From Psilocybe azurescens (lineage: Eukaryota > Basidiomycota > Agaricomycetes > Agaricales > Agrocybaceae), in NCBI GenBank assembly GCA_023853785.1, contig JAJIRX010000558.1:1-14019 (forward strand): 14,019 bases of DNA. Reading direction: 5' to 3'. The notes beneath the pieces are model-generated. The model saw nothing but the letters and a program-made list of their open reading frames with translations, searched no databases and was not told the origin of the DNA. Shown piece after piece: positions 8,691 through 14,019 of this stretch. The first letter of the stretch is position 1; each line of letters starts with the position of its first letter. Position numbers and translations under genes: made by a program.

Positions 8691-9268
8691 TCACCATCTG
8701 CGAAAATGGAACATTGTCGGTGCATCTCCAATCGAATCTTGCTCAACTTCTGCAAGAAACCTGGACCATAGGCATGATAAGTCTTCAAAAATGTAGTATT
8801 ATGCTGGTACTTACTTTTTAACCACATACGCAACTCGTTTCGCATCCTTACCTCTCATATCAACAGGATATAGAGGATTACGCTTCCGATGCGCAGGACA
8901 TAGAGATCTCCTCTCCACTGCACCCCAACTTTCTGAGTGCTTCGTTCTTCTTCAGTCCAATCAACTGCTTTTGCACGATATCTGAAAGGAATGGGATTGG
9001 CTACCTTCCAAGAGAGTAACAGTGAAGTTGTAGATCTTGGCATTTGCAACTTGATCTTTGAAAATCTGATGTGTTTGTCAAAGCAATGTAGTCCTATTAT
9101 CATCCCGAGCAATAAAGGGAGAGAAAAATGGCTTTGCAATGTCATGACGGAAAAGACGACCGGTATAGGCATAATGTTTTGCCTAATAACTGTAAGTAGT
9201 ATGACAGTATGATACTCCATCATCGTACTCACTTTCGGAGACAGGTGAATAGGCTTCTTATGTGGCAT
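8691..9268 (-). pseudogene. Disrupted fungal hypothetical gene (WRGDLYVLR ... YPVDMRGKD)
   Basis: Function unknown. Start ATG at 9268 follows in-frame stops. Exon 1 (9268-9233) encodes MPHKKPIHLSPK. An intron 9183-9232 joins it in frame to AKHYAYTGRLFRHDIAKPFF. The middle part is readable only by changing frame: FKDQVANAKIYNFTVTLLEG, then VDWTEEERSTQKVGVQWRGD and YVLRIG, then KRNPLYPVDMRGKDAKRVAY. The final intron 8761-8814 has canonical ends and correct phase, and joins VVKK to FLAEVEQDSIGDAPTMFHF; stop at 8691. The preserved introns argue for a real gene. At least two indels and one apparent stop (TGA near 9077) lie in the middle exon. The W.GDL.V.R ... V.MR pattern resembles agaricomycete proteins of unknown role, from memory only. 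The membrane-like reading of part of the middle exon is a frame artefact in my view. Confidence 0.5.
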
Positions 9269-9808
9269 GGCAGATTACTATTGGAGGGAGTAGTGTTAAG
9301 AGTTGTTGGAGCTTTGAGTTTTCGATCTCTTAAAAGTATTGGATTGGTCGTGAGCCGGTATTCAAGTGAAATAAATTTATTGCAAGCCACTCAACAATAA
9401 AGTTGCCATAGTAGAGGCCTACGGCAGAGGCCCCTGTTCGAATAAGAATTAGAGAATACTACCGGTGAATAGAGTTGATTAGCTATTGTAAATGTGCAAT
9501 TGAATCCAGTTCATACCGATGACGAGTTTACTCCAATAGTTTCAACATGTCTAAGCCATATCGGACTTAACAATTAGCAAAACTCCAAACATTGAGCACA
9601 GAGGATAGATACTACCGGAACTTAGCTATTGTAGATGTGCATTTTCGAGGTTCATGTATTGGACTGTTTACGAGCTGCTCAACAATACAGTTGCCATAGT
9701 ACTTGAGCTAGTAGAGTCAGATAATTCAGTGAATGGAGCAAAGTGGAGTTCAGTAATGGTACCTGTGCATTTTGAAGCGGACTAAATCACTGATAAGTAA
9801 ATATCCGC
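9269..9808. other. Intergenic region, repeat only
   Basis: No coding region is supported here. Content is the 144-bp degenerate repeat. A short minus-strand open stretch around 9334-9420 (containing YYGNFIVEWLA) looks protein-like, but I could not connect it to the gene starting at 9268. Confidence 0.5.
9392..9790 (+). repeat. Degenerate tandem repeat of about 144 bp, nearly 3 units
   Basis: caacaataaagttgccatag begins at 9392 and a one-base variant (caacaatacagttgccatag) at 9680, 288 bp apart. tagctattgta begins at 9480 and again at 9623, 143 bp apart, each followed by atgtgca. actaccgg occurs at 9458 and 9611. A third gtgcatttt follows at about 9766. The spacing suggests three diverged units of about 144 bp. 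They fill the upstream region of the gene starting at 9809, so they may contain repeated promoter sites. Confidence 0.6.
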
Positions 9809-12800
9809 ATGGGCATCGCATTCACTCCCGGCCACAATAGCCGGACAACTTTCAATAAATTCATTGACCTAGAGTCGCCAACCCCCACCAGCGACTCCAA
9901 CATGTTCAGCCTATTCAACTTCAATACGCAACCTCAACCTCAACCTCAACCCAATGCAGACGTTCCAATGGACGATTTTGACGCAGTGCGTATTTTATTT
10001 ATTAACTGTAAAGTTGTTATTTTGAGTTAATTGATCTGCAGAATCGGCCTGGTGCCGTGCCACAACGCTCCAAACTTATACCCGTGACCAGCCATCCTTT
10101 AGAGCCAGCTCAAGGAACCATTCTCCCTGCCGTGAATCCAGTAACAATGGAACCCTCCAGTACCGGAACAAGCCAGGCTATCCCAGGCATATTTCCACCT
10201 GGACAACCTGTGGAAACTGCCATGGCCGTCGATACAGCCACCAACCCAAACCAGTCTATGCCGGATCAAGAGCTGCCCATCACCCCACGGAGCGAGCAAC
10301 AACACATCTCATATCATCCAAATGATATGAACCTTGGCGAAACGCGAGGTCAAGTAGATCCTCTACTAGGCAACAAAGCCATTTTGCAAACCTCCAATAT
10401 ACACCCGCTGCTTCCTCAACAGCAATTCGCCAATGACCCTCACAGAAACATCGAGCCAACAAGTGAACACATACCTCAGTCATCGACTCAGTCGCTGGTG
10501 CCAAGCCGTTCACGTTGAAGCCGTTCACGTTGAAGCCGTTTGCATTCACATTAAAACCGACACCAACTAAGCATCAGATATCGATCGGAAGGCGAAAAGG
10601 GCCTGGGCAAGAAGATTCAGCGGACACGTTGGTCAAGCGGCGCAACGACGAACCTAGAGTTTATTTACAAAACACGGAAAAAGACACAGAATGTGTAAGT
10701 TAACCGTTCCTGCTGTTAGATTAACAAGGCTCACCTCATAATAGATCAAAACACGGGTCATCGAGCAAAGTGATTTTACCACAAGACAGATGCTGGACAT
10801 GAAGGACAAGGAAATTCACTGGATGAAGGAGAAAGTGAGTAATCGAACTGCTGCCCGATGAGTATATCAGACTTACCATATAACAGATGGACAAACATCA
10901 GGACAGCTTCAACGAAGTCTTGGAGCGGTTATTGGCCTTGGAGCAGTCAAACAAAGAGCATGCTGCTAAGTTGGAAGCGACAGAAGCGCAGCTCGAAAAA
11001 GAACGAGAACACAGGAAGATAGAAGAGAAGCGATTTCACGAACGTCAGGTAAACCAGGAGAGTGCCGACAGGTTGAAAGCGACAGAAGCACGGTTCGAGA
11101 GGGAACGTCTGGAACGGCAGGAGTTCGAGGAGAAGCGAAATCGCAATATAATGAGAAGCTGTGTGTATTTGAAAGGGAACGGAGACAGCTTGAAGAACAT
11201 GCACGCGCTGCTGTAAATGCACCATCGGGTATTTAAGACTTCATATTCCAAAATATTTAAAACACAAACTTACGTTGACCAATCTAGGGTTACCATTCCC
11301 CACTCCTACTACGGAGGGTGTCGTCCCGTCAACCAGCGGGCAACTTCCTCAGGTATCCAGCCATAGTCATCAGGAAGGAGCGATGTAGATATGGACGATC
11401 ATCCACAAGGTCAGCCTCCTGCTCCAATAGAGCGCGCGACCACGGTACCACAAGTCATATCCGCCACAGCGGCACCGCAAGTCACACTTACTCCCACTCC
11501 AATGTTCGACATGCATAATACTGCCTCCAGTAGCAGACAGTCTCATCTAGCGTCCGAAGAGGGTCGGCAAGGAGACGACGACGCAATGATGGGTGAAAAT
11601 CCGCAAAGCCCTTCCAAAGACAAGGGCAAGGCTCGCGCTCCTGTTGCTGATGAAAGCTCGGGGAAGAGTTCGACCATGTCGTATCCGGCAACGACAACAA
11701 CGAGGTAAGTCATCCTGTTCCTGAGTTTATAGTCATGCTGACGCATTGAAAGGACGATGAAGGGTTTCCTCACCATGTCCCACCTCCTATAAATTCAAAC
11801 GTCCACGGGGCGGGGCAGGCCCCGGCTGAAAGCTGTCTATGGTGACAATGAGCCTGCAGCACCGTCTACCTCCAACAGTCCAGAACAACAAATTACTCGC
11901 GGCAATATTGACGTTGCGCAAGTCGAGGAAATCACAAAAACAGTTCTTTCGGTCTTGGCGACCACGGGTGCGTTGCCAAGTACAAGGATACCAGCCAGAA
12001 GACAGAAACACGCTTCAGCACTGGTGAAACAACCGGCTACGAAAGCCTCTAACACTCCATCTAAGATAATCGGGGTAAGTTCATGGCACATTCAAATCTT
12101 AATGTGGGCTAACCCACCATGCGTATCTACCTAGAAAGCAGTTCGGCTCCACATGAATTCACTTATTGGAATCAAGAAGGATGACCAGATCCTAGGCGTC
12201 AAACCGCCTCTTCTGAATGTCGTCGAAAAATTCGCAATTGATGAAAATCCGGTCAGCCGTCCAAGCCTAGCTCCGCTGAATTTCTGCTTTGAAGTTAAAC
12301 ACAATCATCCATGGAACGAGGAGTTGATCAACCAGTTCATGCAGTCCTTCTTGTTGAAACATAGCTTTCAGTCCGAGGACCAGCCAGTCGCTTATGCTGC
12401 CGTTAAACAACGTTTCACGATCCTCAAGGCGCTTGTAAAGGACGAAGCCGAAGAGGGAGAAGATGAAGTGCAGACTCGCGAACGGGTGGAAAAAATCAAA
12501 AAAGCAAGAAGGCGAGGTCGCGCCGGGACACACGCCGTGGGGTGGGTTTGTTTCTCGATTTTCTACGTTTTGGGAGATTTATGCAATTCTAGTTGTCGAG
12601 TAACCGACTCGAAACCGCCAACGACAATCGAAAGGGAGGAGCGGATCCTGCTTGGGAGTTTCTGTACCAAGTAGCACACATGCTGACCGCGGAGGGCATG
12701 TCTTCTGACGAGAGTGGACCTGAAGAACGCAAATTCACAATCAGGATCCGACAGTGGCGCAGCGCTGCATTGATTCCATACCTGACAATCATCGACCGTG

Positions 12801-13016
12801 ATATGAACAAGAGGACTGGGCTGGGCAACCCTGTGCCAGGGAACCCGGCTAGGCAGCGTGTAAGGATGGGGGATCATTAGCCGCTCGAGGGCGATTCCAG
12901 GATTGCCGGAGAACTTCTACGACGCGACTTGGTACGCTGGCCTGAGCGAGAGCACTAAAATTGACCTCCAACCAAAACCCGCTATAGCTCTACCAGCAAT
13001 CATGACGGACAATTAG
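9809..13016 (+). CDS. Large hypothetical protein: Pro/Gln-rich, coiled coil, AT-hook-like motif, GMSSDES C-terminal domain; 8 exons
   Basis: Function unknown. Exons: 9809-9985, 10042-10694, 10745-10834, 10887-11228, 11288-11704, 11753-12074, 12135-12541, 12593-13016. The seven introns are 48-60 nt and all are GT..AG. N-terminus: QPQPQPQPN and a Pro/Ser/Thr-rich disordered part, then KPFTL repeats. Exons 3-4 form a charged coiled coil with an internal duplication. Exons 5-6 are low complexity and end with an AT-hook-like GRGRPRLK (11808-11831). Exons 7-8 are a folded-looking domain (PHPWNEELINQF-like NHPWNEELINQF; AWEFLYQVAHMLTAEGMSSD; LPENFYDATWY). Single-base indels near 10500, 11138, 11378, 11660, 11780-11805, 12498 and 12868 interrupt the frame. 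Five are losses and two (11780-11805 and 12868-12872) are gains. Correcting them gives 945 codons including stop with all phases matching. The C-terminal block resembles a high-copy agaricomycete hypothetical family. A role as a nuclear DNA-binding or mobile-element accessory protein is inference. Met at 9902 is an alternative start. Confidence 0.75.
9926..9953 (+). repeat. CAACCT hexamer repeat encoding Gln-Pro
   Basis: Four or so copies of a caacct-type hexamer inside exon 1 encode alternating Gln and Pro. Such tracts change length easily by slippage. Confidence 0.7.
10503..10541 (+). repeat. 15-bp tandem repeat encoding KPFTL
   Basis: aagccgttcacgttg begins at 10503 and again at 10518, followed by a partial third unit (aagccgttt). 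In the restored frame this reads Lys-Pro-Phe-Thr-Leu twice, then Lys-Pro-Phe, and a further LKP after it. A one-base loss at the left edge of the repeat puts the upstream frame out of register. Confidence 0.75.
10968..11138 (+). repeat. 102-bp (34-residue) duplication inside the coiled coil
   Basis: KLEATEAQLEKEREHRKIEE (from 10968) and RLKATEARFERERLERQEFE (from 11070) align without gaps, and the DNA also matches (gcgacagaagcgca against gcgacagaagcacg). The period is 102 bases, so the coiled coil grew by an in-frame duplication of 34 residues. Confidence 0.75.
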
Positions 13017-13135
13017 ATAGCGACAATAAGCAAAGAAATTTGTATATACCTAGAGAATATTTGAATCGTTGATCGACTATGATAGCGAAAACAAAAAGTA
13101 AACGCCATAGACAGCATGGACAACCTCAGCGTGGT

Positions 13136-13157
13136 GTGGTCTGGACACCCAGAACAC
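13136..13157 (-). repeat. Palindrome P9
   Basis: Arms gtggtctgg and ccagaacac pair at 8 of 9 positions around acac. First copy of the right-hand cluster, 120 bp after the stop codon at 13016. Confidence 0.8.
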
Positions 13158-13186
13158 GATAAGCACAAGTGGTGGATGGTCGAGCA

Positions 13187-13216
13187 GGTTGTGCTTTGGA
13201 CACCCACAGCACAACC
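13187..13216 (-). repeat. Palindrome P10, GTGC-type arms
   Basis: Arms ggttgtgctttgg (13187-13199) and ccacagcacaacc (13204-13216) pair at 12 of 13 positions around acac. It is the inverted counterpart of P7; the shared linker is taagcac...tcgagcag at 13160-13187. Confidence 0.85.
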
Positions 13217-13237
13217 ACAGTATGGATAACCTTAGCG

Positions 13238-13267
13238 CGGTGTGGTCTGGACACCCAGGACACACCG
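13238..13267 (-). repeat. Palindrome P11
   Basis: Arms cggtgtggtctgg (13238-13250) and ccaggacacaccg (13255-13267) pair at 11 of 13 positions around acac. P9, P10 and P11 are centred 55 and 51 bp apart. Sequence next to P9 (caacctcagcgtggtgtggt) resembles that next to P11 (taaccttagcgcggtgtggt), so linker and palindrome were duplicated together. Confidence 0.8.
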
Positions 13268-13352
13268 TGGCAAGATGGGTTGTTGATCAAACGTTGATCG
13301 CACTGAAGACCATATGTTTGGTTCTCCCTTTAAACCAAACACGCTCATCACG

Positions 13353-13396
13353 TTCCGTGGTATTTGTGCTTGTGTGACAACGCTTTGATCAAGTGA
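13353..13396 (+). repeat. Dispersed repeat R, copy 2
   Basis: Starts ttccgtgg, continues tttgtgcttgtgtgacaacg and ends ctttgatcaagtga. Close to the copy at 8430-8478. Confidence 0.7.
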
Positions 13397-13413
13397 TCGT
13401 GTGATGCGTTCTC

Positions 13414-13460
13414 GATTCCGTGAGCGTGCTTGTGCTTGTGTGGCAAAAGCTTTGATCAAG
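13414..13460 (+). repeat. Dispersed repeat R, copy 3
   Basis: Starts gattccgtgag, continues tgcttgtgcttgtgtggcaa and ends gctttgatcaag. It is 61 bp downstream of copy 2 in the same orientation. Confidence 0.7.
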
Positions 13461-13490
13461 CTCAAACAAACACGCTTAAACGAACTCGTT

Positions 13491-13630
13491 CTCTCTCAAC
13501 TCCCACCTTCATTGTCAAATCGTCAAAGTGTTGTGGGTGTCCAAAACACGCTATTCCTCTTCCTCTCAACTCCCACCTTCATCGTCAAATTGTCAAAGTT
13601 GTGGGTGCCAAAACACACTATTCCTCCTGT
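13491..13630 (+). repeat. 70-bp tandem duplication carrying palindrome P12
   Basis: ctcaactcccaccttcat with tcaaat, gtcaaagt and ctattcctc occurs twice with period about 70. The first unit holds P12 at 13528-13549 (arms gtgttgtgg and ccaaaacac, one mismatch, spacer gtgt). In the second unit the same site is shortened (gttgtgggtgccaaaacac, about 13598-13616), apparently by small deletions. Confidence 0.8.
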
Positions 13631-13650
13631 TTGAACCTTGACTTTTGGCT

Positions 13651-13672
13651 GTTATTTGGGTGTCCAAATCAC
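13651..13672 (+). repeat. Palindrome P13, AT-rich arms
   Basis: Arms gttatttgg and ccaaatcac pair at 8 of 9 positions around gtgt. The arm is tttgg where most copies have ctgg, and the opposite arm is ccaaa, so the change is matched on both sides. Confidence 0.75.
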
Positions 13673-13689
13673 GGTTTAGCTTGCCCGCT

Positions 13690-13800
13690 TCTTCTATCCC
13701 TCAGCTCGCGATACGGCCAGCTCTCACTGAATCAGGCTCCAAACAGCCGCATTTCTTCTATTCCTCAGCTCGCGATACGGCCAGCTCTCGATTGATCAGC
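13690..13800 (+). repeat. 64-bp tandem duplication
   Basis: tcagctcgcgatacggccag begins at 13701 and again at 13765, with cttctat.cc before and ctctc after both copies. Period 64. No palindrome of the family lies within it. Confidence 0.8.
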
Positions 13801-13892
13801 TCTGAAACGGCATAACTTCAACTTCGTGAGTGTTTTTTGAGACCTTCCGTCATACGTCGAGTTCTTAGGCTGATCTTAAGTTTTAAAGACCA

Positions 13893-14019
13893 ATGTCTCA
13901 ACAATCCTCACGTTTGGACCACTCAGGGCAGGGCCTTCATCAGCGACGGAGACATTTATTATTCACCTAACTGCTCAGCGTTTCCCAGATCAGAATGCGT
14001 ATCCATTCAGCATTGGAGC
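13893..14019 (+). CDS. Possible 5' end of a further gene, cut by the window edge
   Basis: An ATG at 13893 opens MSQQSSRLDHSGQGLHQRRR and meets a stop at about 13971. A one-base change near 13950 would instead continue as DIYYSPNCSAFPRSE to the window end. Given the many indels in neighbouring genes this may be a real start, but no family is recognised and an untranslated or chance frame is equally possible. Confidence 0.25.

Larger units (their letters stand above)
13017..13892. other. Non-coding palindrome and repeat cluster B
   Basis: No gene is supported between the stop at 13016 and the ATG at 13893. Content is P9-P13, repeat R copies 2 and 3, and the 70-bp and 64-bp tandem duplications. 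13801-13892 shows nothing specific. The chance open frames here are products of the repeats. Confidence 0.6.

Noticed and set aside
8855..9180. Membrane protein on the minus strand
   Set aside because: The hydrophobic reading (PLLLGMIIGLHCF) arises in one frame of a disrupted exon. Other frames give more protein-like segments that join across canonical introns.
4342..13672. CRISPR-like array of the palindromes
   Set aside because: Spacing is irregular (44 bp to several kb), orientation changes, repeats differ between copies, and the host is a eukaryote.
13189..13795. Several open frames of 60-120 codons in cluster B
   Set aside because: They run through tandem repeats and palindromes, and their apparent repetition comes from the DNA repeats.

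Overview
The window looks like nuclear DNA of a basidiomycete fungus, most likely an Agaricomycete. Every locus that can be modelled is split by very short introns (44-60 nt) with GT..AG ends, and several have CTAAC-like branch points. The transposase and the hypothetical protein families also have an agaricomycete look. No bacterial signals, rRNA, tRNA or CRISPR were seen. I cannot name the genus.

Layout: 1-560 is AT-rich with no gene. 561-4235 (minus) is a Tnp2-type (CACTA/EnSpm-like) transposase of about 1172 codons in 4 exons. 4236-5255 is non-coding and holds seven short palindromes, two further hairpin-forming sequences and a 48-bp tandem repeat. 5256-6091 (minus) is a small fungal hypothetical gene, head-to-head with a 10-exon WD40 repeat gene (6315-8238, plus) that ends with one predicted membrane segment. 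8239-8690 is intergenic, with a strong hairpin, a decamer repeat and one more palindrome. 8691-9268 (minus) is a disrupted hypothetical gene. 9269-9808 carries a degenerate repeat of about 144 bp. 9809-13016 (plus) is an 8-exon gene for a protein of about 944 residues: a Pro/Gln-rich start, KPFTL repeats, a duplicated coiled coil, an AT-hook-like motif and a conserved C-terminal domain containing GMSSDES. 13017-13892 is a second palindrome and tandem-repeat cluster, and a partial ORF may start at 13893.

Two things stand out. (1) A family of at least 13 short palindromes shares the core YTGG-GTGY-CCAR. They occur only between genes, in both orientations, and their arms differ between copies while staying self-complementary. 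Inverted copies of the flanking sequence link sites up to 8 kb apart. This is the best candidate here for something undescribed. (2) Every recognisable gene is interrupted by single-base insertions or deletions, often in homopolymers, while splice sites are almost all intact and nonsense substitutions are almost absent. For the three best loci the indels I list restore the correct reading-frame arithmetic through every exon. That pattern fits an unpolished assembly, or very recent decay, better than old pseudogenes.

The genes do not form an obvious shared pathway. The region reads as an accessory, repeat-rich segment: one transposase, one WD40 accessory protein and several lineage-specific hypothetical proteins separated by palindromic repeats.
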